The notes under the pieces were generated by a model. The model did no database searches. It was not told where the DNA came from and saw only the letters and a program-made list of their open reading frames with translations. Shown one piece after another: positions 8,130 to 20,922 of a DNA stretch of 64,000 bases. This DNA comes from VAZQ01 sp963827585 (GTDB taxonomy: Bacteria; Pseudomonadota; Alphaproteobacteria; Rhizobiales; Xanthobacteraceae). The translations under genes and the position numbers were made by a program. The first letter of the stretch is position 1. Each line of letters opens with the position of its first letter. Where the stretch lies: positions 248,001 to 312,000 of the forward strand of contig CAWHCK010000051.1 of assembly GCA_963827585.1 (NCBI GenBank), in the 5' to 3' direction.

Positions 8130-9333
8130 CTACGCCTGATCGATGGCTTTTGCCAATCGGTCGAGCACGCCCGGCAGATCGGCCGCGACCGCGTCTGCGG
8201 CGACGTCGAGCACGCGATAGCCGCGTTCGATCAGCCATGCGCGCCGATCGCTGCGCGCCTTGATCGCGAGCTCGCTTTCGTTCGCCGGCACGAGCTCGAT
8301 CACCAGGCGCAGCGGGAACGAGACGAAGTCGACGATGTGCGTCCCGATCGGGACCTGCCGCTTGATGCCTTTGCCCGCAAAGCGCCGGTCCTTGTTGAGG
8401 CCATCCCACAGCAGGCGCTCGGCATCGGTCGGATTGCGGCGCAGGAGCCGCGCCAGGCCGCGCACCGGCCCACGCTCGCCCGGCGCGCGCGCTTCGCCGT
8501 ATTCCGCGAGCAACGCGCGCAGCGCGGTCGCCTCCTCGCCGTCGAGCACGCCGCCGCGCGCCGGGCCTTTGCGGCCTTCGGTCAGGGCGACGACGATGCC
8601 GTGCAAAGTCTGGATGTCCTGCCGGGTCGGCTGCATGCGCGCAAAGATGTTGCGCAGATTGACCAGCATGGTCGCGCGCTTGTCCAGCGGCCGAAAGTAC
8701 TCGATCAGGTCGAGCTGGCGTTCGAGGTTGGCGAAGAAGGCCTGCACCTGCTCCTTGCCGGCCGGCTCCGACTTCTGCGGCATGGCGAACGGGAGCGCGC
8801 CGCCGCGACGCGAGCTTGAACCACTCATAGCCGATGAGGGCGACCGCCTGGGCGAGATTGAGCGAGGCAAAGGCCGGATTGACCGGAAAGGTGACCATGC
8901 GGTCGGCGAGCGCCACTTCCTCGTTCTCGAGGCCGTAGCGCTCGCGCCCGAACAGCACCGCCACGTTCTCGCCCGCGGCCACGTGCGGCGCCAGGAAGGC
9001 GGCGGCCGCGTCGGCGCCGATCACGGGCTTGGCCTGGTCGTGGGCGCGCGCCGTGGTCGCCAGCACGAGGGTGCAGTCGGCGATCGCCGCCGCGAGCGTA
9101 TCGAACAGCGTCGCGTCGTCGAGAATGCGGTCGGCACCGGAGGCCGAGCGGCGCGCGTGAAGGTTGGGCCAGCCGTCGCGCGGCTTGACCAGGCGCAGCC
9201 GCCCGAGCCCGAAATTGGCCATCACGCGCGCGGCCGCGCCGATGTTCTCGCCGAGCTGCGGCTCGACCAGGACGATGATCGGCCCCGGCGTCTCGATCCA
9301 GTTCCTGGTCTTGTCGGTTCCGGCGCCCGGCAT
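8130..9333 (-). CDS. trmJ: TrmJ-type tRNA 2'-O-methyltransferase fused to a DUF559 domain (one frameshift)
   Basis: The N-terminal part (from ATG 9333) is a SPOUT/TrmH-family methyltransferase. IIVLVEPQLGENIGAAARVM is the family start, followed by NVAVLFGRERYGLENEE and NPAFASLNLAQAV of the knotted SAM site. TrmJ methylates position 32 of tRNAs. The frame breaks near 8815. The similarity then continues with the helical tail typical of TrmJ (QVQAFFANLERQLDLIEYF, NIFARMQPTRQDIQTLHGI). After this comes an extra module of about 110 residues, RRNPTDAERLLWDGLNKDRR to the end, matching DUF559, a restriction-endonuclease-like fold. In DUF559 the core VDF...EVDGGQH is expected; here VDF and the Glu remain but the next residues read LVPANESEL, so the nuclease site looks degenerate. 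The domain joining is in one frame and is not created by the break. Confidence 0.78.
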
Positions 9334-9593
9334 GGCGGCTCTATTCTCTCCTCTGCGTCACGCGGGATCGATGCCGTCGGCGCCGACGGGCGCGCTTGTT
9401 CGTCCCCGCTGGTATAGCGCGGATGCCCGCGAAAAAGGCAGCGCCGGAAGCGCGAGCCGGCTTTCACCGCCTGCCGCGCCAGTGCTATAGCGACGCCCGC
9501 CGGGGCGAGCCGCCGTCAAGCCGAGCGCCCGTCGTCTCCTGGTCTCTCTCCTGAGGCGCCGCTTCGGCGTGCCGGCGCTCCCAAAGGTCCCCA

Positions 9594-10805
9594 ATGGCGA
9601 AAATCAAAGTGACGAATCCGGTCGTCGAGATGGACGGCGACGAGATGACCCGCATCATCTGGCATCTCATCAAGGAGAAGCTGATCCACCCCTATCTCGA
9701 CATCGAGCTGCTCTACTACGACCTCGGCATCCAGAAGCGCGACGAGACCCGCGACCGGATCACGATCGAGGCGGCGGAAGCGATCAAGAAGGTCGGCGTC
9801 GGCGTCAAATGCGCCACCATCACGCCCGACGAAGGGCGGGTGAAGGAATTCGGCCTCAAGGACATGTACCGCTCGCCCAACGGCACCATCCGCAACATTC
9901 TGGGCGGCGTCATCTTCCGCGAGCCGATCATCTGCAAGAACGTGCCGCGGCTGGTGCCGGGCTGGACCAAGCCGATCATCATCGGCCGCCACGCCTATGG
10001 CGACCAGTACCGCGCCACCGACTTCAAGGTGCCGGGCAAGGGCAAGCTGTCGCTCTCCTTCGTGGGCGACGACGGCACCAAGATCGAGCGCGAGGTGTTC
10101 CACTTCCCTGGCAGCGGCGTCACCATGGCGATGTACAATCTCGACAACTCGATCCGCGACTTCGCGCGCGCGTCGCTCAATTTCGGTCTCAATCGCACTT
10201 ATCCGGTCTATCTCTCGACCAAGAACACCATCGTCAAGGTCTATGACGGCCGCTTCAAGGACATCTTCCAGGAGATCTACGACGCGGAATTCAAGGCCGC
10301 GTTCGAGAAGAAGGGCATCTTCTACGAGCACCGGCTGATCGACGACATGGTGGCGGCCGCGCTGAAATGGTCCGGCGGCTATGTCTGGGCGTGCAAGAAC
10401 TACGACGGCGACGTGCAGTCCGATACCGTGGCGCAGGGCTACGGCTCGCTCGGGCTGATGACCTCGGTGCTGATGACGCCCGACGGCAAGGTGGTGGAGG
10501 CCGAGGCCGCCCACGGCACGGTGACGCGGCACTACCGCCAGCACCAGAAGGGCGAGCAGACCTCGACCAACTCGGTCGCCTCGATCTATGCCTGGACGCG
10601 CGGGCTCGCGCATCGCGCCAAGCTCGACGACAATGCCGCGCTCGCGAAATTCGCTGCGACCTTGGAGAAGGTCACGGTCGGCACGGTGGAGTCCGGCTTT
10701 ATGACCAAGGACCTGGCGCTGCTGGTGGGTGCCGACCAGAAATGGCTCTCCACCACCGGTTTCCTCGACAAGGTGGACGAGAACCTGCAGCAGGCGATGG
10801 CGTAG
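9594..10805 (+). CDS. icd: NADP-dependent isocitrate dehydrogenase
   Basis: 403-residue dimeric, eukaryote-like isocitrate dehydrogenase, a TCA cycle enzyme that converts isocitrate to 2-oxoglutarate with NADPH formation. The start MAKIKVTNPVVEMDGDEMTR is typical. The substrate loop YRSPNGTIRNILGG and YGDQYRATDF are present, as are the metal-binding acidic segment ALKWSGGYVWACKNYDGDVQ and the cofactor motif EAEAAHGTVTRHYRQHQKG. The length matches alphaproteobacterial enzymes and the frame is intact. It is divergent from trmJ with 260 bases between them. Confidence 0.96.
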   Translation: MAKIKVTNPVVEMDGDEMTRIIWHLIKEKLIHPYLDIELLYYDLGIQKRDETRDRITIEAAEAIKKVGVGVKCATITPDEGRVKEFGLKDMYRSPNGTIRNILGGVIFREPIICKNVPRLVPGWTKPIIIGRHAYGDQYRATDFKVPGKGKLSLSFVGDDGTKIEREVFHFPGSGVTMAMYNLDNSIRDFARASLNFGLNRTYPVYLSTKNTIVKVYDGRFKDIFQEIYDAEFKAAFEKKGIFYEHRLIDDMVAAALKWSGGYVWACKNYDGDVQSDTVAQGYGSLGLMTSVLMTPDGKVVEAEAAHGTVTRHYRQHQKGEQTSTNSVASIYAWTRGLAHRAKLDDNAALAKFAATLEKVTVGTVESGFMTKDLALLVGADQKWLSTTGFLDKVDENLQQAMA

Positions 10806-10914
10806 GGACGCCCGGCAGCCCGGCAGCGGGCCTGCGGCGCCAAGATGCAGCCGAGATATTGCCGCCGATGCCCCGCATCGGCGGGAGCAATCCGCAAACG
10901 AAGGAGACGTGCCC

Positions 10915-11421
10915 ATGTGCATCTCTTGGAAGATGTTGCCGCTCTCCACCATCGCCGTCCTGGCGTGTGCGGGCGCGGCATCGGCGCAAGTCCCGCCTGC
11001 GATCGCGGCGCCGGGCGAGACCGTGGTCGCCACGCTCCACGCCGAGGGCGCGCAGGTCTACGAGTGCAAGGCCGGCGCCGACGGCAAGCTCGCCTGGGCG
11101 TTCCGCGAGCCGATCGCGACGCTCCTGCTCGACGGCAAGACCGTCGGCCGCCACTATGCCGGCCCGAACTGGGAGCACGTCGACGGCAGCGCCGTGGTCG
11201 GCAAGGTCGTCGCCAACGCTCCCGGCAAGACCGCGAGCGACATCCCGTGGCTCAAGCTCGAGGTGACGGCGCAGCGCGGCAGCGGGACGCTGTCGGGCGT
11301 CACCACCGTGCAGCGGATCAATACCGCGGGCGGCGTTCATGCCGGCACCTGCGACAAGGCCGGCGCCTTTTACAACGCTCCCTACGCCACCGATTACGTC
11401 TTCCTGCGCAAGGGGTCGTGA
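10915..11421 (+). CDS. Exported DUF3455 protein
   Basis: 168 residues from ATG 10915, preceded by an AAGGAG ribosome site. The signal peptide (LPLSTIAVLACAGAASAQ) predicts export. The mature part matches the DUF3455 pattern: VVATLHAEGAQVYECKAG, AWAFREPIATLLLDG, GRHYAGPNWEHVDGSAVVGK, DIPWLKLEV and TTVQRINTAGGVHAG. Family function is unknown. Two cysteines (YECKAG and GTCDKAG) could form a disulfide. It may share a transcript with icd, from which it is separated by about 110 bases. Confidence 0.82.
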   Translation: MCISWKMLPLSTIAVLACAGAASAQVPPAIAAPGETVVATLHAEGAQVYECKAGADGKLAWAFREPIATLLLDGKTVGRHYAGPNWEHVDGSAVVGKVVANAPGKTASDIPWLKLEVTAQRGSGTLSGVTTVQRINTAGGVHAGTCDKAGAFYNAPYATDYVFLRKGS

Positions 11422-11559
11422 CAGGCTCCTTGCGTCCGACGTGGGTATGCTCGCGCGCGACGCGGGCTCGGTCTGCTGCCCTCTTGTGGGGAGGGAGCCG
11501 ATCCGAGACCGCGGCAGGAATTATCCCCCCGCCGCTCGTCATCGGCCTTGCTCGCGCGC

Positions 11560-13282
11560 GGCCGCGAGGCGCGCAGAGCTCCTGCTCGCGCAACTCGTCG
11601 AGCCGCCGCGTCACGGCCTCGTCGGAAAGGCCGAGACCTTCGAGCAGCCGCCCGCCGAGCTGCAGGCTTGCCTCGATTGCTTCCGGGATGACATCGACGG
11701 CACCGAGCTTGAGGAGCCGCACGGCGTGCTCGGTGTCGATCGCACGGGCAAAGACGAGCGCATCCGCGCGCTGCTGGTGCGCCGCCGCCACCATGCGCTC
11801 GGCTGCCTTCCCGCGCGTTGACCGTCACCACGAACGCGCGCGCCTGGGCGGCGCCGACGCGCGCCAAGAGCTCGGGGCGGGCGGCATCGCCGAAATAGCA
11901 CAGGTGCCCGCGCTTGCGGCACTCGTTCACCAACTCGGCATCGGTATCGAGCGCGGCGAAGGGCACATTCTCGGCGTCGAGCAAGCGGCGCGATGGTCTG
12001 ACCCACCCGGCCATAGCCGCCGATCACCACGTGATCCTGCAGCTCCTCGAGATCGTCCCCCGGCGTGTGGCGTGCATGCTCGACATGCTGCACGCGGCGT
12101 CCGAGCCAGCGCGCGGCAACGGCGCAGAGCGGCGTCACCATCATGCTGAGGCCGACAACGGCGGTGGCGAGCTGTGCCGTATCGCCGGCGAGCAACCCGC
12201 TCATGCGGCCAAGGGCGATAACGATGAAAGCGAACTCGCCGCCCTGCGCCAGCAGGATCGCGACCTCGGCGGCAACGGCGGCGCTCACGCGGAACGTGCG
12301 GCAGGCCACGAACAGAATGACGCTCTTGACCGCCAGCAAACCGGCGACCGCGACCAGAACGACATCGATCTCCATCCAGACCATGCGAAGGTCGACGGTC
12401 ATTCCGACCGTGATGAAGAACAACCCGAGCAGCAGCCCCTTGAACGGCACGAGATCGATCTCGACGTGGTGGCGATACTCGGTCTCCGACAGCAGCAGGC
12501 CGGCGAGGAAGGCGCCGAGTGCGCTCGAGAGGCCGGCGGCGCCGGTGGCGGCGGCGACCCCCACGACCATGAACAGCGTGATCGCCATGATCAGGTCGCG
12601 GCTGCCGGTTTGCGCCGCGAAGCGGAACAGCGGTTGCAGCAGGTAGCGGCCGGCCGCAATGATCGACGAGGACCAGCCACGGCCGCTTGCAGCAGGGCGC
12701 CGGCGAGCGAGAGCGCGACGTACTCGCCGTCGCGCGCGAGGATGCCGACGCCGAACAGGACCGGCGCCACCATGAGGTCCTGGAACAGCAGCACCGACAG
12801 CGCGATGCGGCCGACCGGCGTGGCCGAGCGTCCCTGCTCCTCGAGCAGTTGCATCACGATCGCGGTCGAGGACATCGCGAGGCAGAGGCCGAGCACGATG
12901 GCGCTGCTGGCGCTCGCCCGAGCGCGGCAAGACCCGCGCCGATGACGAGCGCCGACATGACGAACTGGAGCGAGCCGATGCCGGCGACGTATCGGCGCAG
13001 CGACCACAGCCGCGCCACCGAAAGCTCCAGGCCGACCAGGAACAGCAGGAACAGCACGCCGAGCTCGGCGAACGGCTCGACACCGGCGCGGTCCTCGATG
13101 GTCAGATAGCGCAGCCAGGGAAAATCCTGGGCGAGCTGCGCGAAGCCGTAGGGCCCGACTGCGATCCCGACGACGAGAAAGCCGAGCACCGCCCCGATGC
13201 GCGCGCGATGGAACAGAGGAACGACAAGCCCGGCGGCGGCGAGAAAGACCAGCGCGTCCTTCAACCAGGCCCCGTGCTCCAA
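11560..13282 (-). CDS. Kef/CPA2-type monovalent cation:proton antiporter with TrkA-N domain (several frameshifts)
   Basis: Integral membrane potassium or sodium/proton antiporter. It starts at TTG 13282 behind an AGGAG site with MEHGAWLKDALVFLAAAGLV. It contains LGFLVVGIAVGPYG, the ion-path segment ELGVLFLLFLVGLELS, LLAQGGEFAFIVI, and then a cytosolic nucleotide-binding domain DHVVIGGYGRVGQTIA (GxGxxG) followed by LDTDAELVNECRKRGHLCYFGDA. The frame changes near 12910, 12680, 11995 and 11815, so the full protein of about 580 residues can only be read across four breaks. The 3' end is not resolved; open frames run on to 11394 or 11318, into the end of the DUF3455 gene. All domains are present in order, so sequence error is more likely than decay, although the number of breaks is the highest in the window. 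Confidence 0.78.
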
Positions 13283-13339
13283 CGCGTTCTCCTATTCGAT
13301 TCGCCTTACGCCGAATCCATGGGACCCGAGCACATGAGC

Positions 13340-13412
13340 GTCATCCCCGCGCAAGCGGGGACCCATCGATCACCGGCTCTGGGATATGGATCCCCGCTTG
13401 CGCGGGGACGAC
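13340..13412. repeat. Palindromic REP-like element, copy 1
   Basis: Two facing arms of the type GTCATCCCCGCGCAAGCG and CGCTTGCGCGGGGACGAC enclose a loop with CCGGCTCTGG. Related copies are at 20197-20267 and 25916-25995, and a half copy at 27018-27049. It lies between the antiporter gene and alaS and could act as a mobile repetitive element or transcript hairpin. Confidence 0.75.
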
Positions 13413-13444
13413 AAGGCATGGCCACCGATGAGTTGAGCGTGCCC

Positions 13445-16105
<2,661 letters not shown>

Positions 16106-16435
16106 TGCAAGGCGATGTCCAATGTTCTCGTCCTCAGCGTCCCGCAACGCAGGGCCCTTCGCGCGCACGATCGCTTTGGTCGCTTGGCCCTGAAATGCCC
16201 GGCGGGCTTCAGGTTTCCGCTGCTTTTAGCGGCCGCTCCGCGGCCTGTCCAGGAAGGGCGCCGCGTCGGACGGACACTGCTCCGAGGAGCCATATCGTGC
16301 CGTCTCCGGCGCGCATCGTCCTTACTGCTCCTGGCCCTTACTGGTCCGCCGTCGATCGACTATATAAGCAGCCTCCCCCACCCGCGCATGCCGCCGCGCC
16401 CGCGGCAATCGCGCCACTTGACCGCCGGACCGGAA

Positions 16436-17375
16436 ATGAATCCACCGCCGCGAGAGACGGCTTCGCGCCTGGAAGAGCTGCTGCGATCCCGCCAATTCGT
16501 CGTCACCGCCGAGATCACGCCTCCGGTCTCGTGCGATGCCGATGACCTCTTGAGCAAGGCCCTGCCGCTGCGGGGTCTCGCCGACGCCGTCAACGTCACC
16601 GACGGCGCCAGCGCGCGCGCGCATCTGTCGGCGCCGATCGCGGCGGCGATGCTCGCGCGCGAAGGCATCGAGCCGATCCTGCAATTCACCTGCCGCGACC
16701 GCAACCGCATCGCCCTGCAGGGCGAGCTGATGGGCGCCGCCGCCTGCGGCGTGCGCAATCTGCTGTGCCTCACCGGCGACGACCCCAAGGCCGGCGACCA
16801 GCCCGAGACCAAGGCGGTGTTCGACGTCGAATTCGGCGACCTTGACCGCGATGGCGCGCGACCTGCGCGACAAGGGCGTGCTCCCGTCCGGGCGCAAGGT
16901 GGCGGGCCGCGCGCAATTCTTTCTCGGCGCCGCCGACGTGCCGGTCGACCCGCCGCCCGGCTGGCGGCCGGACAAGCTCGCGGCCAAGATCGCAGCCGGC
17001 GCCGAGTTCGTGCAGACCCAGTTCTGCATGGATGCTGGGATCGTGCGGCGCTACGCCGCGCGCCTCGCCGAGCACGCCGCGACCCGCGGCCTCTTCCTGC
17101 TGGTGGGGATCGCACCGCTGCGCTCGGCCAAGTCGGCGCGCTGGATGGCGCAGCACCTCTACGGCACCATCATCCCCGCGGCCTTCATCGAGCGCCTGGA
17201 GCGCGCGGCCGATCCGGCCGCTGAGGGTGCGCGCATCGCGATCGAGCTGATCGAGGAGCTTGCGCAGGTTCCCGGCGTCGCCGGCGTCCACATCATGGCG
17301 CCGGCCAACGACGCCGCGGTGTCGGACGTCATCGCCGAGGCCCGCAAGCGCCTGCCGCAGCGGAAGTCGACATAG
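16436..17375 (+). CDS. Methylenetetrahydrofolate reductase-like protein (one frameshift)
   Basis: MetF-superfamily flavoprotein that would reduce methylene-THF to methyl-THF, or a related folate reductase. ATG 16436 starts MNPPPRETASRLEELLRSRQ, followed by FVVTAEITPPVSCDADDLL, a DAVNVTDGASARAHLS strand and QFTCRDRNRIALQGELMGA, the classic barrel features. The frame breaks near 16845. The second half (MARDLRDKGVLPSGRK, AAKIAAGAEFVQTQFCMDAG, GIAPLRSAKSARWM, PGVAGVHIMAP) reads to 17375. The total is about 312 residues. The TAG stop is also the first triplet of a palindromic repeat. It is convergent with recA and divergent from alaS. Confidence 0.84.
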
Positions 17376-17502
17376 AGCATGATCCCGAAAAAGCCTGCCC
17401 CGGACTTGATCCGGGGTGGGTACCGGTTTTCGGAAAAGATCATGCTCCAGCAATTAAGAGTAGAGCGCGATGACGATTCGAAGAAAAGTCATCGCGCTCT
17501 AG
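17373..17502. repeat. Stop-codon-associated double palindrome, copy 1
   Basis: Begins with TAGAGCATGATC, whose TAG is the metF stop. The first palindrome ends near GATCATGCTC at 17452. A second palindrome, TAGAGCGCGATGAC with GTCATCGCGCTCTA, ends at 17502. The copy also carries an inner GGACTTGATCC insert that is found in the 42.9 kb copy too. The other copies are at 30187, 38064, 42877 and 49990. Confidence 0.82.
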
Positions 17503-17586
17503 GCCCCGCCGTCGCCCGCGGGTTCGACACGCGCGGGCCCACCGTGCTTGCGAACACTCAACGCTACATTTTTCGCGAGGCGGATG

Positions 17587-17624
17587 GATTGCCGGGACAT
17601 GCTCGGGGCAGGCCCGGCAATGAC
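17587..17624. repeat. Inverted repeat of the ATTGCCGG type, copy 2
   Basis: Arms ATTGCCGGG and CCCGGCAAT face each other downstream of recA. They lie in the 163 bases between the metF-side repeat and the recA stop and may serve as a transcript-ending hairpin for recA, but there is no U-run. Confidence 0.55.
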
Positions 17625-17665
17625 GGTCGGGGAGCTCTTACAGGGAGGAGGCGCGAAACCGCGCC

Positions 17666-18745
<1,080 letters not shown>

Positions 18746-18814
18746 TACACCCACTCCTTATGACCTTGATTCGAAGGACCGACAACGAAACGGTCCGGGG
18801 CCAGCGAGGGAAGC

Positions 18815-18850
18815 AATGTACACTGTTTGTTCTCAGTTCGCAATATGTTC
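18815..18850 (-). promoter_or_regulatory. recA SOS promoter with LexA box
   Basis: Read on the minus strand, GAACATATTGCGAAC (18850-18836) is a perfect alphaproteobacterial LexA site, GAAC-N7-GAAC. Its TTGCGA (18843-18838) can serve as the -35 element, spaced 17 bases from a -10-like TACATT (18820-18815). LexA binding would therefore cover the -35 region of recA, about 90 bases before the start codon. The site type is established for Rhizobiales and Rhodobacterales; the promoter assignment is by eye. Confidence 0.85.
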
Positions 18851-19116
18851 TTTTGGCATTTTGGGCGGACATATCCCCTTTGAACATGTCTATAGGGGAT
18901 ATTTCCGATTTCGGGTGCTGTCCTAATTCCCGAGGCTTCTGCCCCCTATGTGAGAATCGCCGCGTCCCTCCCGTGCGGGAGTATTGAAACCCGCCGCCGT
19001 CTCGGGCGCATTCTGAACAGCGCCAAAAGGTTCCGGGGGGCGGTAAAAATAAATGGCTCGTGTCTTCTCGGGATCAAAGGCACACTTTTTTACCGGCAAC
19101 GGTACAGAGACGCCTC

Positions 19117-19296
19117 ATGCCCCGTCCCCGCCAGCCTGATCCACCCTCGCCTGCCCCCGTTTGGATCTGTCCCACCTGCCACACGCTCATGCGCGTGCGC
19201 ACGGTCGAGGTCGCGAACGGCGAGGAGCGGACGAATCTCGCCTGCATGACCTGCGGCTGCGAAGCGACCGAGAGCATCAAGCTGCCCGATGCGTAG
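19117..19296 (+). CDS. Small zinc-ribbon-like protein
   Basis: 59 residues starting MPRPRQPDPPSPAPVWICPT. Two CxxC knuckles, CPTC and CMTC (followed by GC), lie 30 residues apart and would bind zinc. The segment between them (LMRVRTVEVANGEERTNL) resembles a short beta-ribbon. Such small single zinc-ribbon proteins are common hypothetical genes in Bradyrhizobium relatives. No function is known. It stands alone between the recA promoter region (about 265 bases upstream, with no visible gene) and the collagen-like lipoprotein gene. Confidence 0.62.
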   Translation: MPRPRQPDPPSPAPVWICPTCHTLMRVRTVEVANGEERTNLACMTCGCEATESIKLPDA

Positions 19297-19450
19297 GACG
19301 CCGCGGCAAGCGACGCACCTGAAGCAAGCTCGCACCTGAAGCGAAGTCGCCTGGCTCGGCCCGAGGCTGCCGGGACCCACGCGCTCCGATTGCCCACATT
19401 GACTTCAGTGCCGCGGGGGCCGCATTTTGGGGGCTGCAAAGAGGCGTTGC

Positions 19451-19813
19451 ATGCACGCATGGTTGAGGACCATCGCTCTCGCTGCCGCAGTCGCGCTCGC
19501 CGGCTGCTCCGACGGCGCGAGAGACGTCAAGGCGGAAAAGGGCGACGCCGGGGAGAAGGGCGAGCCCGGCGCGGCGGGGCCGCCAGGACCGGCGGGACCG
19601 AAGGGCGATCCGGGTGCGGCCGGCACGACGCTCCGTGTCGTCGCCCCGCAGGCCACGTCGGCCTCGTGCGAGGCCGACGAAGTCATGATCAGCGCCTACT
19701 GCACCGGGACGTTCAACACCTATCCGCTCGTCCCGCTCGCGAACGGCGCGCGCTGCGGCAACAATCCGGCTTCGACGACGCTTCGCGTCACCATCGTCTG
19801 CGCCAAGCGATGA
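19451..19813 (+). CDS. Lipoprotein with a collagen-like Gly-X-Y stretch
   Basis: 120 residues from ATG 19451. The signal peptide ends in the lipobox LAGC, so the protein should be lipidated and anchored in a membrane. After SDGARDVKAEK comes a collagen-like stretch of nine Gly-X-Y triplets (GDAGEKGEPGAAGPPGPAGP and on). The C-terminal domain of about 60 residues has four cysteines (ASCEADE, AYCTGT, ARCGNN, IVCAKR), probably two disulfides. Bacterial collagen-like segments can form trimers; that would place a small disulfide-bonded head on a short stalk. This is inference. No homologous function is recognised. Confidence 0.72.
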   Translation: MHAWLRTIALAAAVALAGCSDGARDVKAEKGDAGEKGEPGAAGPPGPAGPKGDPGAAGTTLRVVAPQATSASCEADEVMISAYCTGTFNTYPLVPLANGARCGNNPASTTLRVTIVCAKR

Positions 19814-19940
19814 TCGCTTAAGCCTGGCTTAACCTTGCCGAGCTTTTTTGCCGCTGGAAGCGGCAGGCGCGGTCCCATTTTCGACCACAGCAAATCCCAT
19901 GACCGCGACATCGAGGGAAACATTCGGGAGAGATGTGGTC

Positions 19941-20156
19941 ATGCGAACCGTCGTCATCGCACTTGCAACCATTGCGGTGCTGACTGCGCCCGCCTATTCC
20001 CAGTCGCAGGGAAACACGGCCAAGCGGTCCGGCTCCGAGCAGCAGCAGAGCGCGGAGCCGAAGGAGCAGAAGAAGAGCGCAGCGCAATCCGAGAAAGCGT
20101 ACAAGGCCGCGCAGACGCCGGACACGGCCTACGACCCCTGGAGAAGTATCCGCTAG
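19941..20156 (+). CDS. Small exported hypothetical protein
   Basis: 71 residues from ATG 19941 behind a GGGAGA ribosome site. Residues 1-20 (MRTVVIALATIAVLTAPAYS) are a signal peptide. The mature part is short, charged and rich in Gln, Ser, Lys and Ala, with no cysteine and probably disordered, ending AYDPWRSIR. No domain is recognised. It follows the collagen-like lipoprotein by about 130 bases on the same strand. Confidence 0.6.
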   Translation: MRTVVIALATIAVLTAPAYSQSQGNTAKRSGSEQQQSAEPKEQKKSAAQSEKAYKAAQTPDTAYDPWRSIR

Positions 20157-20196
20157 CGAGGCGTTGCCTCAGACCAACGAACCACCGCGCTCTTGT

Positions 20197-20267
20197 GTCG
20201 TCCCCGCGCAAGCGGGGACCTATGACCGCCGGCTCTGGAACATGGGTCCCCGCTTTGCGCGGGGACA
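20197..20267. repeat. Palindromic REP-like element, copy 2
   Basis: Arms of the GTCCCCGCGCAAGCGGGGAC type with a central CCGGCTCTGG as in copy 1. It abuts the 3' end of the DUF4031 gene and may have replaced its natural stop region. Confidence 0.75.
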
Positions 20268-20521
20268 GGCGAACACGGCGCAGGACAGCCACGATCTCCT
20301 CGCGGCTGCAGGGGATCGCCCCCAGCGCGATCGCCCGCCGGCGTTCGTAGGACGTGAGATCGTAGTGCGGGACCCAGGTTCTGGGCGGCCCCTGGTACGA
20401 CGCCTGGTGAATGCCGAGCCTGCCCCGCGAAGCGATGGAGCTCATCGGTGTCGTCGGCGAGCAGATGCGCCCATTTGAGGCCGCGCCACGTCCAGATCGC
20501 ATCATCGACGTAGACGGACAT
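20267..20521 (-). CDS. DUF4031-family protein (frameshifted, 3' end unclear)
   Basis: ATG 20521 starts MSVYVDDAIWTWRGLKWAHL, followed by ADDTDELHRFAGQ, the DUF4031 pattern (YVDD, H.....D..ELH.FA). Near 20425 the similarity continues in another frame with LGIHQASYQGPPRTWVPHYD, LTSYERRRAIALGA and EEIVAVLRR, again as expected for this about 85-residue family. Neither frame stops before the REP element at 20197-20267, so the end may be lost or displaced by the repeat. Function of the family is unknown. Confidence 0.68.
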
Positions 20522-20700
20522 GCCCCGCCCGCGGTTGGCGCGCCGCTTCGCGGCCTGGATTGGAACTTGCACAGTCATCGCCGCCGACGCAATCAGTGCC
20601 GGTCTTGCGCGGCACCCAGGAACCTTTGCCGCCCGTCTCCGTTACCGATGTGTCAGGCAGTTGACATAGGGGCGGGGGTCGACGGTCCAGAGCGAGCACC

Positions 20701-20880
20701 ATGCCCCTCGATGCGTACCAACAGCGTGCCAACGAATGCCTTCAGCACGCGCAGCGATCGCCCGACATCGACGAGCGGACGACGTGGCGTGAGCTGGCGC
20801 TGTGCTGGCTGCGGCTCTCCGACCATGCCGAGCGCTTTCGCTGCGAGGCCAGGACCGCAGACGGGACCCGCACGGCCTGA
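20701..20880 (+). CDS. Small hypothetical protein, first of a tandem pair
   Basis: 59 residues starting MPLDAYQQRANECLQHAQRS and ending EARTADGTRTA. The core pattern (A.EC...A....D...R..W.ELA..WL.LS.HAE.F) is shared with the next gene (A.DCE..A.....S.RATW..MAERWLHCAEVFN), so the two are tandem paralogs. The pattern predicts a two-helix hairpin. Short proteins of this kind are frequent in Bradyrhizobium-like genomes, with no known role. Confidence 0.6.
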   Translation: MPLDAYQQRANECLQHAQRSPDIDERTTWRELALCWLRLSDHAERFRCEARTADGTRTA

Positions 20881-20887
20881 CGCCCAG

Positions 20888-20920
20888 CCAGGAGACCCCC
20901 AGGAGACCCCCAGGAGACCC
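20888..20920 (+). repeat. Three tandem 11-base repeats carrying ribosome-site cores
   Basis: The unit CCAGGAGACCC occurs three times head to tail just before the ATG at 20923. Each unit contains AGGAG, so three candidate Shine-Dalgarno sites stand in series. Only the last is at a normal distance from the start codon. Confidence 0.8.
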
Positions 20921-20922
20921 CT

